DNA of 64,000 bases from Candidatus Poseidoniaceae archaeon (lineage in GTDB: Archaea > Thermoplasmatota > Poseidoniia > Poseidoniales > Poseidoniaceae), in the NCBI GenBank assembly GCA_938084675.1, contig CALKGM010000002.1:62001-126000 (forward strand), read 5' to 3'. The first letter of the stretch is position 1; every line of letters begins with the position of its first letter. The position numbers and the translations under genes are program-made. Below, in pieces: positions 52,140 through 61,425 of this stretch. The notes beneath the pieces were generated by a model. That model was not told where the DNA came from. It searched no databases and saw nothing but the letters and a program-made list of their open reading frames with translations.

Positions 52140-53087
52140 ATGGGCAACAGAACCTCAACGCTTCTGTTGTTCATCATTTTAATTCTTCCAGGTTGTACAA
52201 CAGGCGGGATTGTTTCGACTTCAACAGTTGAAGAATCCCTCCCCGAAGGCATCGCATGTAACGGGCAAGTGGAATTATGCTCGAGAAGTTATGACGACGT
52301 GACCTTCCCAGAAACACATAATTCGTTCGCAACACATGAAGACGGAATTCTATACCCCGCAAGCAACCATCAAACAGGTCTCGCTGCGCAGTGGGATGCA
52401 GGCATTCGTGCATTCATGATTGACACGCATTATGAAAACCTCAACGATGAAAGCCAAGGAACCGTCCGTCTCTGCCACGGAGATGATGACCGTGGCGCTA
52501 GTCCTTGCATCTACGGAAGTATTGATGCAATTGTATGGTTGTCTGCGTTAGCAACACTTATGGATAATTCGCCTCACGATGTGGTCACGTTATTGGTTGA
52601 AAATTATGTTCAACCAGAGCACCTTGCAAATGTATTCTCCGAATCTGGATTGGATGAGCGCGCATTTGTCCATGACATGAATTCTCCCTGGCCAACACTT
52701 GAACAGATGATTGGTTCAGAGACCCCGCTTGTTGTTTTTTGGGAACAATCAGGTGACCCTAATTATCCCTGGATTCACGACTTTTTAACACACAGTTGGA
52801 CAACAAATTTCGCCGAAGAAAATCTAGAAGACATGAATTGTGACCCCCTACGTGGAGACCCGGACCAATCTGTGTATCACATGAATAACTGGCTGAGAGG
52901 CCCTCTTGGGTTGTCTGACCCAAGCCGAGGAGATCAAGCGAACGACCCTAATTTCCTTATTGAGCGAGCAAAAGAATGCTGGCAATTGCATGGCAAACGT
53001 CCTACATTTGTTGCGGTTGATTGGTGGGAAGACGGGGATGTCATTTCTGCGGTCCAAGCCATCAACGACATGAATGGATGGGAATGA
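52140..53087 (+). CDS. PI-PLC-like phosphodiesterase lipoprotein
   Basis: A 315-residue secreted protein. A lipobox-like LILPGC (Cys19) ends the signal sequence. The body resembles the phosphatidylinositol-specific phospholipase C X-box: FPETHNSFATHEDG (first catalytic His), GIRAFMIDTHYEN (metal or active acid) and VRLCHGDDD (second His). This TIM-barrel superfamily cleaves phosphodiesters. It lacks the Y-box of eukaryotic enzymes, as in bacterial forms. The substrate is unknown. It is preceded by eS1 and followed by MTA phosphorylase. Confidence 0.78.
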   Translation: MGNRTSTLLLFIILILPGCTTGGIVSTSTVEESLPEGIACNGQVELCSRSYDDVTFPETHNSFATHEDGILYPASNHQTGLAAQWDAGIRAFMIDTHYENLNDESQGTVRLCHGDDDRGASPCIYGSIDAIVWLSALATLMDNSPHDVVTLLVENYVQPEHLANVFSESGLDERAFVHDMNSPWPTLEQMIGSETPLVVFWEQSGDPNYPWIHDFLTHSWTTNFAEENLEDMNCDPLRGDPDQSVYHMNNWLRGPLGLSDPSRGDQANDPNFLIERAKECWQLHGKRPTFVAVDWWEDGDVISAVQAINDMNGWE

Positions 53088-53139
53088 ACCCTCCTTCGTC
53101 TTCCGCAGGGTTCACATGGTGGTGCTCGCTCAGCATGGT

Positions 53140-53925
53140 ATGCTGCGTTTGGGAATCATTGGAGGCACGGGTTTGGTGAACATGAACCTTGATGAGCGAT
53201 TTTCGGAACATGGAATTACTGTCGTCAGTAGAGAAGTCATTGAAACAGATACGCCTTACGGTAGCGTTCCGTTAACATGCATTACTCTTGATGCTCAAGG
53301 TGTTGAAAAGGAATTGATTTTCCTCCAACGCCATCACAACGCAAGCGGACACGGACGCCCTCCTCATCAAATCAACCATCGGGCCAACATGCGTGCAATG
53401 AATGATGCAAATCTTGACGGAATCATGGCTGTTTGTTCGGTTGGTGCAATCCATGCCTCCTTCCCCCCCGGGAAGGTTGGATTGGCCGACCAGTACATCG
53501 ATTTCACTGGCGTAGCAGCAACCTTCCACGATGATGAGTCGGTGTTTACTTCTGTTACCGTTCCTTTTGACGAGTCCATGAATGGTCTCCTTGAAGATGC
53601 TCTTAGAATCAGTCAGGACTTCAATGCCGCCGAACGGATCCGTTACACATACTGGCTGACACAGGGACCACAGTTTGAAACCAAGGCTGAAGTGGACGCT
53701 ATCGGTTTGCTTGGTGGAGACATGGTTGGAATGACGATGCCGAGAGAAGCAAAACTTGCTAAAGAACTCAGCCTTCCCTACGCGGCTGTGTGCATCTCAT
53801 CAAACTGGGGAGCAGGCCGAGAGCCGGGAGACGCTACTAAAGATCTTGATCACGAAGAAGTGTCTGCACAAGCGAACGACCGACTGGAACCCATTTGGGC
53901 ATGTTTGCTCGCACTTCTATCCTGA
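53140..53925 (+). CDS. mtnP: S-methyl-5'-thioadenosine phosphorylase (PNP/MTAP family 2)
   Basis: About 261 residues. LRLGIIGGTGLVNM is the phosphate loop, and RHHNASGHGRPPHQINHRAN matches the family RHGxxHxxPPHxINxRAN. GIMAVCSVGAIH and QGPQFETKAEVDAIGLLGGD (purine pocket) follow, then GMTMPREAKLAKEL. It phosphorolyses methylthioadenosine or a purine nucleoside. ATG 53140 aligns with relatives; ATG 53116, with a weak AGGG site, would add eight residues. Confidence 0.9.
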   Translation: MLRLGIIGGTGLVNMNLDERFSEHGITVVSREVIETDTPYGSVPLTCITLDAQGVEKELIFLQRHHNASGHGRPPHQINHRANMRAMNDANLDGIMAVCSVGAIHASFPPGKVGLADQYIDFTGVAATFHDDESVFTSVTVPFDESMNGLLEDALRISQDFNAAERIRYTYWLTQGPQFETKAEVDAIGLLGGDMVGMTMPREAKLAKELSLPYAAVCISSNWGAGREPGDATKDLDHEEVSAQANDRLEPIWACLLALLS

Positions 53926-53961
53926 CGCAAACCTCATGGTTTACCGGCTTGAGCCATCGGC

Positions 53962-54330
53962 ATGGAAGGGCGAAACGTCGACGAATGGATGGACCATGAA
54001 CCACAAGATGAATGGGAATCGATGATGAAACGGGTTGCAGCCTTTCATCACAAACATGACTTTGCCGGAAAGAACGGTCACGATATGGGGTATAGGATGG
54101 CCCTTACCATAGAGGAACTTGGAGAACTTGCAGCGGCGATTACGAAGGGGAAACCCCTTGCTGAATGCGCTGAAGAGATGGCTGATGTTCTTATTCTTCT
54201 TATGGGTCACAGCCTCGCAATGAAAATTGATCTCAAAGCTGCTTTTGAAAAGAAGTATCTACGTATCATGAAACGCGAAGCCCTTCAAGGACGACTTGGA
54301 ATTCGGGTTACTGAATACAAGCCTGAGTGA
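53962..54330 (+). CDS. MazG-like nucleoside triphosphate pyrophosphohydrolase
   Basis: A 122-residue all-alpha NTP pyrophosphohydrolase. ALTIEELGELAAAITKGK and CAEEMADVLILLMGH carry the EExxE and ExxD metal-binding pair of the MazG/dUTPase-2 superfamily. It would hydrolyse a non-canonical or excess nucleotide, consistent with convergent DHFR and thymidylate synthase genes. Its stop abuts the dhfr stop with no gap. Confidence 0.85.
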   Translation: MEGRNVDEWMDHEPQDEWESMMKRVAAFHHKHDFAGKNGHDMGYRMALTIEELGELAAAITKGKPLAECAEEMADVLILLMGHSLAMKIDLKAAFEKKYLRIMKREALQGRLGIRVTEYKPE

Positions 54331-54798
54331 TTAAACAATCCAATGTTGGAAGGTCATTGAATGGTCGTCCCGAGCGCCTGAATTGACATGTCTCTCTCCA
54401 AGTAAGTAAAATCCTACTTTTGAGATATCGGGTGCAAAGGTATCTGCGTTTTCAACAACGGTGTGAATAATTGTACGGTGAATTTCTTTTGCATCTTCGA
54501 GGAACAGGGCATAGATTTCTCCTCCGCCAATGATGACGACTTCCTCACTGTTGGCAAGTTCCAATACCTGTTCATAGGTCATGCACTCAACATCCTCAAC
54601 GCCTTTTCTTGACATTACGATGTTTCTTCTGGAGGGAAGAGCTTTTCCAAGGCTCTCCCATGTTTTCCGACCCATCACGATGGATTTATTCAGTGTAATC
54701 CTCTTGAAATGTTGCAGGTCAGTGGATTGACGCCATGGTAAATCTCCATCCTTTCCGATGGCACCTTGTTCATCACAGGCATATATCATGGAAATCAT
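54331..54798 (-). CDS. folA: Dihydrofolate reductase
   Basis: A 155-residue DHFR: GAIGKDGDLPWRQSTDLQHF (catalytic region), SIVMGRKTWESLG (NADPH loop), LPSRRNIVMSRKG and VVIIGGGEIYALFLEDA. It regenerates tetrahydrofolate after ThyA. It lies 8 bases downstream of thyA. Most archaea use ThyX or other pterins, so the folA-thyA pair looks bacterial in origin. Confidence 0.96.
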   Translation of the reverse strand: MISMIYACDEQGAIGKDGDLPWRQSTDLQHFKRITLNKSIVMGRKTWESLGKALPSRRNIVMSRKGVEDVECMTYEQVLELANSEEVVIIGGGEIYALFLEDAKEIHRTIIHTVVENADTFAPDISKVGFYLLGERHVNSGARDDHSMTFQHWIV

Positions 54799-54806
54799 GT
54801 CATCAC

Positions 54807-55601
54807 CTAAATTGAGATTGGAGCTTTGATGTGTGGATGGTGATGATAGTCAACGATTTCAATGTCCTCGTAGGTGAACTCATCGATAGAAGTAATGGTT
54901 TCGTTCAACTTCAATCGCGGAAGTGGCATTGGCTCCCGAGTGATTTGTAACGCTGATTGCTCAAGATGATTGTTGTATAGGTGTGCGTCACCGAGGGTGT
55001 GGACAAATGTTCCTGCTTCAAGTCCACATACTTGTGCCATCATGTGAGTGAGAAGTGCATAGGATGCAATATTGAACGGCACGCCAAGAAAAACATCAGC
55101 ACTTCTCTGATAGAGTTGACAATTTAATTTGCCTTGAGCGACATGAAACTGGAAAAAGGCATGGCACGGCATGAGTGCCATCTCTTCTAATTCTCCTACA
55201 TTCCACGCAGATACAATGATTCTACGGCTGTTTGGATTGGTCTTAATGGCCTCTATGGCCTGTTGGAGTTGATCGATAATTTGGCCATCCTTTCCTTCCC
55301 ACTTTCGCCACTGTTTGCCATAAACAGGACCTAAGTCTCCATTTTCGTCGGCCCATTCGTTCCAAATACGAACCCCATTTTCTTGGAGGTACTTGACGTT
55401 TGTATCGCCTTTGATGAACCAAAGCAGTTCATGAACAATGGATGGGAGGTGAAGTTTCTTCGTGGTGACCATTGGGAAACCATCACTCAGGTCAAATCTC
55501 ATTTGGTATCCAAACACAGATTTTGTTCCGGTACCGGTTCGGTCACCTTTCTCATCTCCATGCTCCAAAATGTGCCGCATCAAGTCCAAGTACGCTTTCA
55601 T
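54807..55601 (-). CDS. thyA: Thymidylate synthase (ThyA)
   Basis: A 264-residue enzyme, exactly the length of E. coli Thy[55 protein letters not shown] with the catalytic Cys, [20 protein letters not shown] and [15 protein letters not shown] are all present, and the C-terminus PHIKAPISI is the closing element of the active site. It methylates dUMP using methylene-tetrahydrofolate. It is co-transcribed with folA. Confidence 0.98.
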   Translation of the reverse strand: MKAYLDLMRHILEHGDEKGDRTGTGTKSVFGYQMRFDLSDGFPMVTTKKLHLPSIVHELLWFIKGDTNVKYLQENGVRIWNEWADENGDLGPVYGKQWRKWEGKDGQIIDQLQQAIEAIKTNPNSRRIIVSAWNVGELEEMALMPCHAFFQFHVAQGKLNCQLYQRSADVFLGVPFNIASYALLTHMMAQVCGLEAGTFVHTLGDAHLYNNHLEQSALQITREPMPLPRLKLNETITSIDEFTYEDIEIVDYHHHPHIKAPISI

Positions 55602-55651
55602 TCTGTCACCTAACGGCTGTTCATCGCCGAAAGCACTTGAGGCTTCTTACC

Positions 55652-56395
55652 TCACTCCAAGCCGGATTGGCAGATAAATCTGACATCAGACGGATTGACT
55701 GGGGACTGGAGATATGACTCGATATCATCATCGGGGATACGCATGAGATACGGTTCAATGTGTTCTTGAACCTCAACTTCAGTCCAACCTTTGCACGTGT
55801 AGCACTTACGGGAATGTTCTCCGATGGCTTGGAGAGCTCCACCATAAGTCCCGTTTTCCAATAATACATTGATGTACTCAAGGCGGTCATAATCTTCCTG
55901 AGTGATGGTTGACCCAAGAGGACTACTTCGAATGCAATCACGCAGATTTTTACGCATCATTGCAAGGGTAAGAGGTGTATATTTCGCAGGCCAACCACAA
56001 TCAGCCAACAGCACAAGCGAGATGACGGTATCAATAATGGCACATGTTGGTGCATCATTTGCAACGACTACACAAGGCGATGTTGTAGTGGAGCCTAGAA
56101 ACATGTAAGTCACCAAGTGCTCATTATCGTCTTTGTAATACCGTTCAACCGTTTCACACGGGTCGATCATAAGGCCTGGGTCATCATCAAAAGTATGAAT
56201 CACAACCTGTTTTTTATCATTTAAGCGGACATACCATTCACATGACTCCTCGATTATATTTGCCAGAAGTTTGAGCGCTCGTATTTCTGCTTGAATCTTT
56301 TCTTGAGGGGTACTCATCGGGAATTGGACTAGGCCTAGGGCTGTCGCTACTTCAATCACGAAAGATTGGATTGGCGACATTAAATAAAGTCTCAA
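55652..56395 (-). CDS. Hypothetical protein with Cys-rich C-terminus
   Basis: A 247-residue soluble protein that I do not recognise. The N-terminal half has helices and strands (RALKLLANIIEESCEWYVRL and KKQVVIHTFDDDPGLMIDP). The middle is hydrophobic (AIIDTVISLVLLADCGWPA), and the C-terminal region has RKCYTCKGW and a terminal FICQSG, so three or more Cys could bind a metal. The first ATG overlaps the PlsC stop (ATGA), implying translation coupling; a later in-frame start at 56317 is possible. Confidence 0.55.
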   Translation of the reverse strand: MRLYLMSPIQSFVIEVATALGLVQFPMSTPQEKIQAEIRALKLLANIIEESCEWYVRLNDKKQVVIHTFDDDPGLMIDPCETVERYYKDDNEHLVTYMFLGSTTTSPCVVVANDAPTCAIIDTVISLVLLADCGWPAKYTPLTLAMMRKNLRDCIRSSPLGSTITQEDYDRLEYINVLLENGTYGGALQAIGEHSRKCYTCKGWTEVEVQEHIEPYLMRIPDDDIESYLQSPVNPSDVRFICQSGLE

Positions 56396-57177
56396 GGAGC
56401 GCCAAGGGCTTGTAATGAACCCATCAGTTGGTCCGTGAAATTACGATACAACCGTGCCAGTTCCGAACGTATTTCATGGTCTTCGAGTTGAGATAATGTG
56501 TTAAGGGTTTCAAGCGTGTGATTTCCACCTGCTTCATGCCCGAGCCATGAGTGCCATGAAACAGAAGCACCTGCGTTGATGCTCATTGGCTTCCAAAGGC
56601 GTGGTAATTTATGTTCCTGAGGTTTCATGAATTGCCGTGAACCTCTAATGGCGAGCGGGACAACTCTTGCATCAGGATAAGCAGCTGCTAATCGGGCAAC
56701 TCCTGTTTTTCCAGGGAGGAGAAAGGGCGCTTCAGTTCGCTTTGAGCGGGTTCCCTCGGGGAAGATCCCCAGGGCTCTTCCACTTGAAAGAACAGTAGCA
56801 GCACTGGCAAGTGCCTCATTGCCTCCTTTCTCCCGTTGGGTTTCTATTTGTCCAGTTGCTTGCATAAGAAAGCGAACCATCGGTTTGCTAAAATGCCCGT
56901 CTTTGGCGAGATAATGTGTGGTTCTTCGGGCAGCAGCAATCACAGCGATTGGGTCAACATGGGAGAGGTGATTTGCCGCAAGAATAGTTGCACCCTTTCT
57001 TGGGATATTCCCTGCCCCTCTGATTTTCCAGCGCAACAATGGTCTCAGTAAAGGGGCCAAAAACAAACGTAGTATGCTGTATGCGGGCGTGGAAGGAACC
57101 GATGGTGCATAGGGAGGGATTTCCCAATGCTTTTTGAGTTGGAGCCAGCCCTCCACAACACCATCAGAATGGTCCAT
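56392..57177 (-). CDS. plsC: 1-acyl-glycerol-3-phosphate acyltransferase (PlsC-like)
   Basis: A 261-residue acyltransferase. AANHLSHVDPIAVIAAARR contains the NHxxxxD catalytic block, TQREKGGNEALAS follows, and GIFPEGTRSKRTEAPFLLPG is block III (FPEGTRS). GARVVPLAIRGSR-like sequence completes the fold. It transfers a fatty acyl group to a lysophospholipid. This is unexpected in an archaeon with isoprenoid ether lipids. It is co-translated with the 55652-56395 gene. Confidence 0.9.
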   Translation of the reverse strand: MDHSDGVVEGWLQLKKHWEIPPYAPSVPSTPAYSILRLFLAPLLRPLLRWKIRGAGNIPRKGATILAANHLSHVDPIAVIAAARRTTHYLAKDGHFSKPMVRFLMQATGQIETQREKGGNEALASAATVLSSGRALGIFPEGTRSKRTEAPFLLPGKTGVARLAAAYPDARVVPLAIRGSRQFMKPQEHKLPRLWKPMSINAGASVSWHSWLGHEAGGNHTLETLNTLSQLEDHEIRSELARLYRNFTDQLMGSLQALGAP

Positions 57178-57299
57178 AAACGAGAGATGGGTCGAATTTG
57201 GTTTTCATTGTTCTTCCTCTTTCAAGCATCAAATGCGTGTTTTTGCAAGTCACATGCTTCAACGACAACGGTGAAAGGCTACATCGACGAGCGGAAAGC

Positions 57300-58589
57300 A
57301 TGCGAGACGCTCGTGGTGGCAGAGGCCTGTCCTTCCTGCTCACCAGTACCTTGGTCCTCATCATGTTCCACCCTGTTGCGTTGGCTGAGGCTGCTTGGGA
57401 TGATGATGGCTGGTTGCAAACCTCATACGGCACAGACCGTTTGGATTTGGGTGATGAATTTGGATGCTATGGCATGCCCGGCTTGAGTTGGTTTAACGAT
57501 CCCGGAGCCGTAGCCCAATCCTGTAGGTCCTACATCACCGAGCGAATCAATGCGAGTCAATGGGGCGCTCACCCTCTTTCAACATACACTCCAGCGAGTT
57601 TAACCATGGCTCAGCATGAGCGAATTGCTTCACAAGGGTTTGCCGTTCATGGTGATGAAAACGAACTTACCAACACCGCGTGGCACAATTCCACCGATGT
57701 CCCGTATGACATATGGGATTGGTATAATCTCGGTCGCAGGGGTGGAAGTTTGGAAAAAGGCCTTGCTTCTCTTGAAACCATTCAAGGGGAGCTTTCTGAA
57801 GGCGGGCTTGTAAATTTGTATTGGATTGGCCGAGTGAATGATGCTACGGTTCGACATGACCGAGAGGTTCTAACCTATCTCAACGATGCAGATGACATAT
57901 GGCTCACGACTTGGGGCGAGGCATGGTCGTATTGGTCTGCACATCGGTGCTACGACCCAAGTATTTCCTCAGAAACCACAGACGAAGGAACAGTCTTGAG
58001 ATTTGAATCACTCATTTCTGAAGCCTGTACTTCTGGAGACCTTGTCGGCTGGAATCTGCCTTTGACTTGGCGTTTGAATACGAGTTCTGCAGAAGTTTCA
58101 AAGGTGCTTATCTCGGGCGATAATGCATCTTCTATAGAGGGGGAAACAAATACGATGGAAGGTTGGTGGCAACAAGAAGATGGGGTTGTTCTTCTTTCGG
58201 TGAGAAACGGAGAGCCAGTTGAACTTCATTTCAACGAATCAGAACTCGAGTTTGACATACTTGGCTTGACTGAGTTTTGGAACAACCACAGTTCAGCCGT
58301 CACCATCGCTGGGCATGAGACGAGTGATTTATTCAAATGGTCAAAGCGTTTCCTTGAAGACGACAATGTTCGGTTTACATGGCTGTTGACTCCCCGCACA
58401 TCAGCAGAAGGTGCTGCGTGGATGCCATATGCAGTGTTAGGAATTGCTTTTGCCTCAACAGTAGGCATGATGGCAGTTCTCGGGAGGGAAGGAATTGGCC
58501 CTCTTGGCCCTTACTTCGGCGCGAATTCAAAACAATTGAAACAACAGTATTCTGAACAGATGAAGCGAAGCCTTGATGCCGAAGAGTAA
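57300..58589 (+). CDS. Secreted membrane-anchored protein, unknown
   Basis: A 429-residue protein with a signal peptide (GLSFLLTSTLVLIMFHPVALA), a large extracellular domain and a C-terminal membrane helix (AVLGIAFASTVGMMAVLG) followed by a Lys/Gln-rich tail. The domain is rich in Trp and His (AWHNSTDVPYDIWDWYNLGR and WLTTWGEAWSYWSAHRCYD) and may have a polysaccharide-deacetylase or TIM-barrel-like layout. This is not certain. ATG 57300 is used because the signal peptide starts there. It is divergent from plsC. Confidence 0.65.
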   Translation: MRDARGGRGLSFLLTSTLVLIMFHPVALAEAAWDDDGWLQTSYGTDRLDLGDEFGCYGMPGLSWFNDPGAVAQSCRSYITERINASQWGAHPLSTYTPASLTMAQHERIASQGFAVHGDENELTNTAWHNSTDVPYDIWDWYNLGRRGGSLEKGLASLETIQGELSEGGLVNLYWIGRVNDATVRHDREVLTYLNDADDIWLTTWGEAWSYWSAHRCYDPSISSETTDEGTVLRFESLISEACTSGDLVGWNLPLTWRLNTSSAEVSKVLISGDNASSIEGETNTMEGWWQQEDGVVLLSVRNGEPVELHFNESELEFDILGLTEFWNNHSSAVTIAGHETSDLFKWSKRFLEDDNVRFTWLLTPRTSAEGAAWMPYAVLGIAFASTVGMMAVLGREGIGPLGPYFGANSKQLKQQYSEQMKRSLDAEE

Positions 58590-58615
58590 TTGACAAGGAT
58601 ATTGAGGCAACTGTC

Positions 58616-60001
58616 ATGGGCAACGAGGACATCACCATCGACCCGTGGGGGAGTGCTCAATCTACCGATTATGACCGCATCATTGACCAGTTTGGATTGA
58701 CGCCTCTTAATCCTTCAACAATTTCGGAACCTTCTCGCCTTCATCGGCGCGGTATTATTTTCGCTCATCGAGACCTTGATGTTGTCCAAGAATCTCAGCG
58801 AAAAGGGGATCCCTTTGGTGTGCTGACCGGACTGATGCCTAGCGGTCAAATGCACCTTGGTCATTCCATGGTGATTGAACAAGTAAAATGGTTTCAACGG
58901 CAAGGTGGCGACGTTACTATTGCGGTAGCAGATTTAGAAAGCCAGGCAACACGTGGTGTCGGACTTGAACAAGGACGAACGATTGCCTTGCAAGAGTACA
59001 TTGCAAATTACGCAGCCTTAGGCCTTGACCCAACTAAAACCAACATCTACTTTCAGTCCAGGCGACCAATCGTACAACGTCTTGGGTTCCAACTGGGTAA
59101 ACGAACCAACTTGAATGAATTTGAAGCAATTTATGGCTTTAATGGAGAAACAAATCTTGCTCACGTGCAAGCACCATTGGTTCAAGTTGGAGATATATTA
59201 CATCCACAAACGGAAGAGTTTGGTGGCCTCCGCCCCATCGTCGTTCCAGTTGGAGTTGACCAGGACCCCCATCTTCGATTAACTCGGGGACTTGCGAGTA
59301 AAACAAACTGGTTCAACCTAAAAGACGCCTCATCACGTGGATTAATCATCAGCCTTTCAATCCATGATGAAAATGCAGGAGTCTTTGGCCAAATGCCAAA
59401 CGGTCGTATTGACCGGGCCAAAGTCGAGCAAGTCTTTGAGAAGATTGTCAAGTCGCTGAAAAACCTCGGATTTTCTGACATCATGTCAAGCCCAAAACAG
59501 GGAACGGTCCACGTTCCTTCTGCAACTCAGCGGGATCGTCATGGAATTCGAATGGCATTATTATCCCTTGAGCGACAACTCGGCGGGCCCGGGCTTCTAG
59601 CCCCGTCTTCGACTTATCATCACTTTGCAGTTGGAATGACTGGAGATAAGATGAGCAGCAGTAAACCCAAAACCACCTTATTTCTCAAAGACGATATTAC
59701 GACGGTTGAGAAGAAGATTAAGCGTGCCTTTTCAGGCAGTCAAGCAACGGTTGAGGAGCACCGCAGGCTTGGTGGAAATCCTGACATTGACGTTGCCTAT
59801 CAGTACATGATGTATTTCTTTGAAGATGATGATTCATATCTTGGAGAAATTAATGCAGGCTATCGTGCCGGTAAAATCCTTGCAGGGGAAATGAAGCAAC
59901 TTTGCATTGACCGTGCAACTGAATGGATGTCTAACCTCCATGAAATGCGAGACCAGACTGCCCATTTAGTAACGGACTTCCTTGCACCAGATTCGCTTTA
60001 A
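58616..60001 (+). CDS. trpS: Tryptophanyl-tRNA synthetase
   Basis: A 461-residue class I synthetase of the archaeal/eukaryal type. GLMPSGQMHLGHSMVIEQVK contains the HIGH-equivalent MHLGH, VPVGVDQDPHLRLTRGLA follows, and TGDKMSSSKPKTTLFL is the KMSKS loop. RRGIIFAHRDLDVV is the conserved N-terminal helix of this group. It charges tRNA-Trp. Its stop overlaps the convergent ZPR1-type gene by 4 bases. Confidence 0.96.
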   Translation: MGNEDITIDPWGSAQSTDYDRIIDQFGLTPLNPSTISEPSRLHRRGIIFAHRDLDVVQESQRKGDPFGVLTGLMPSGQMHLGHSMVIEQVKWFQRQGGDVTIAVADLESQATRGVGLEQGRTIALQEYIANYAALGLDPTKTNIYFQSRRPIVQRLGFQLGKRTNLNEFEAIYGFNGETNLAHVQAPLVQVGDILHPQTEEFGGLRPIVVPVGVDQDPHLRLTRGLASKTNWFNLKDASSRGLIISLSIHDENAGVFGQMPNGRIDRAKVEQVFEKIVKSLKNLGFSDIMSSPKQGTVHVPSATQRDRHGIRMALLSLERQLGGPGLLAPSSTYHHFAVGMTGDKMSSSKPKTTLFLKDDITTVEKKIKRAFSGSQATVEEHRRLGGNPDIDVAYQYMMYFFEDDDSYLGEINAGYRAGKILAGEMKQLCIDRATEWMSNLHEMRDQTAHLVTDFLAPDSL

Positions 60002-60636
60002 TCCAATTCTTCTGATGAAAATACAGCAGGGTCAGGTCCAACTGGTAACTCGGCGAGCTCTTCTTCCGTAAGTTCTCTATCAACCGTGTCCGGGTGAAGA
60101 ATCATTGAGTGACCATGTGGGTCCAATAATACCATTGTAATCGGTTCATCAATGTGGCCCTCCTTAAGCCCTTCAAGCCGTGATAGCATCATGTTCAATG
60201 AACCCATTTCGTCCATGAGTTCCAAGCGATTCGCCTCATCTTCTGTTCGCAGGATTTCCGCTTCATGGCCCCGCTTGACCAAGTTGATAACGTCAATAAA
60301 ACGATTCAAAACACCCTCAATGTTGGATACATATCCAGTTGAGTTTCCACCAGGGTTTACCTGTAGGTCAAGTTCTGGAATGCGGACAGTGCATGATGAG
60401 GAGCGCACGACACGGGCACTGAGCAGTTCAGATGAATTCACAAACAAAGAACATCCTCCCGGTTTTTTTCCTTCGGCAGGGATGAAGTCTGTTTGCCTCC
60501 AGCCACATGCGTGGCATTGGACCGTTACTTGGGTATGTTCTCCGAAGTAAGGGATTTCGTCAACATGAGCGATCATCTTGACATTGCCGCTTACCATGCA
60601 AATCGGGCATGGAATGTCAATATCTTGTTCGTCCAT
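59998..60636 (-). CDS. ZPR1-type zinc finger protein
   Basis: A 212-residue archaeal ZPR1 homologue. CPICMVSGNVKMIAHVDEIP with PYFGE and then CHACGWRQTDFIP forms the C4 zinc finger. SCTVRIPELDLQVNPGG and STGYVSNIEGVLNRFIDVI match the ZPR1 beta domain and following helix. The eukaryotic homologue helps fold or assemble elongation factor eEF1A; the archaeal role is unproven. It overlaps the SepF-like gene (TGATG). Confidence 0.9.
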   Translation of the reverse strand: MDEQDIDIPCPICMVSGNVKMIAHVDEIPYFGEHTQVTVQCHACGWRQTDFIPAEGKKPGGCSLFVNSSELLSARVVRSSSCTVRIPELDLQVNPGGNSTGYVSNIEGVLNRFIDVINLVKRGHEAEILRTEDEANRLELMDEMGSLNMMLSRLEGLKEGHIDEPITMVLLDPHGHSMILHPDTVDRELTEEELAELPVGPDPAVFSSEELD

Positions 60637-61289
60637 CAGTTCACGTCCGTGAATTCACTTCTGTCAACGGCAAACCCTTCCATTTCCGTACCCTTCAGTC
60701 CTCGGCATCCCTCGGGCAGAAGCATCAATCGTGTTTCGGTCATCTGGATGATTTGACCCTGGAGGTCCCCTTCAATGAAGGTGTGAAGATTGTTCAAGGC
60801 TTGTGTAAACTCAGTTTTACGTTTGATCAGCCGCTTCATCTCAACGATGCATCCGTGTCCCTCAGCAACCCAATCCATGAGTTGATGGCATCCTGTGAGG
60901 TCGTGAAGTGTTGTATTGTGTAGTACCATCCCGTCTTCCTTGACGGGTACCGGTGCGTTTGGATACATGAGGTCTAAGTCATGGAATGTCATTGATGATG
61001 TCGGAGGCCTTGACACGGCTTCATGCTCAGAACTTGGCATTCGGAACCTTCGCAGTTCATCGTTATCTGAGATGTCTTCATCATGATGAGGATTCGAAAG
61101 TTTGGTCTCTGCCTGTTCAAGCAAATCCAAATCGGGCATCGCCGGGACAATGGCTTCATCCGCAGAACTGCGAATCGGCGCCTCATCAGGGGCTCCCGAA
61201 AATCGGTCCAACGAAGATTGAGCCTCGTCGGGAACCTTTGCCTTTTTTCTTCGCACAACCAAAGCAAGACGGCGGGGCTTCATCAACAC
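60636..61289 (-). CDS. sepF: SepF-like cell division protein (probable)
   Basis: A 217-residue protein. A basic N-terminus (KPRRLALVVRRKKAK), which could target the membrane, is followed by a long acidic disordered linker. A C-terminal alpha/beta domain of about 90 residues has LHNTTLHDLTGCHQLMDWVA and HGCIVEMKRLIKRKTEFTQA, then LQGQIIQMTETRLMLLPEG. This follows the archaeal SepF core (strand, helix, strand, helix, GDI-like strand, LxPxG). SepF anchors FtsZ to the membrane, and an FtsZ gene lies at 9662-10597. A DUF552-type protein of other function is the alternative. Confidence 0.6.
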   Translation of the reverse strand: MLMKPRRLALVVRRKKAKVPDEAQSSLDRFSGAPDEAPIRSSADEAIVPAMPDLDLLEQAETKLSNPHHDEDISDNDELRRFRMPSSEHEAVSRPPTSSMTFHDLDLMYPNAPVPVKEDGMVLHNTTLHDLTGCHQLMDWVAEGHGCIVEMKRLIKRKTEFTQALNNLHTFIEGDLQGQIIQMTETRLMLLPEGCRGLKGTEMEGFAVDRSEFTDVN

Positions 61290-61425
61290 TCCCCTTGATT
61301 CTTGTCATAGTGGCCAATATCGGTGTTTGTACCTCGGCTCCGACATTTCGTGACCTTCATAAGGGACATCGTCCACCGTAATCTTGAGCCTCAAGGTTCA
61401 AAGAGTGTCAACGGAAGGGAAAATC

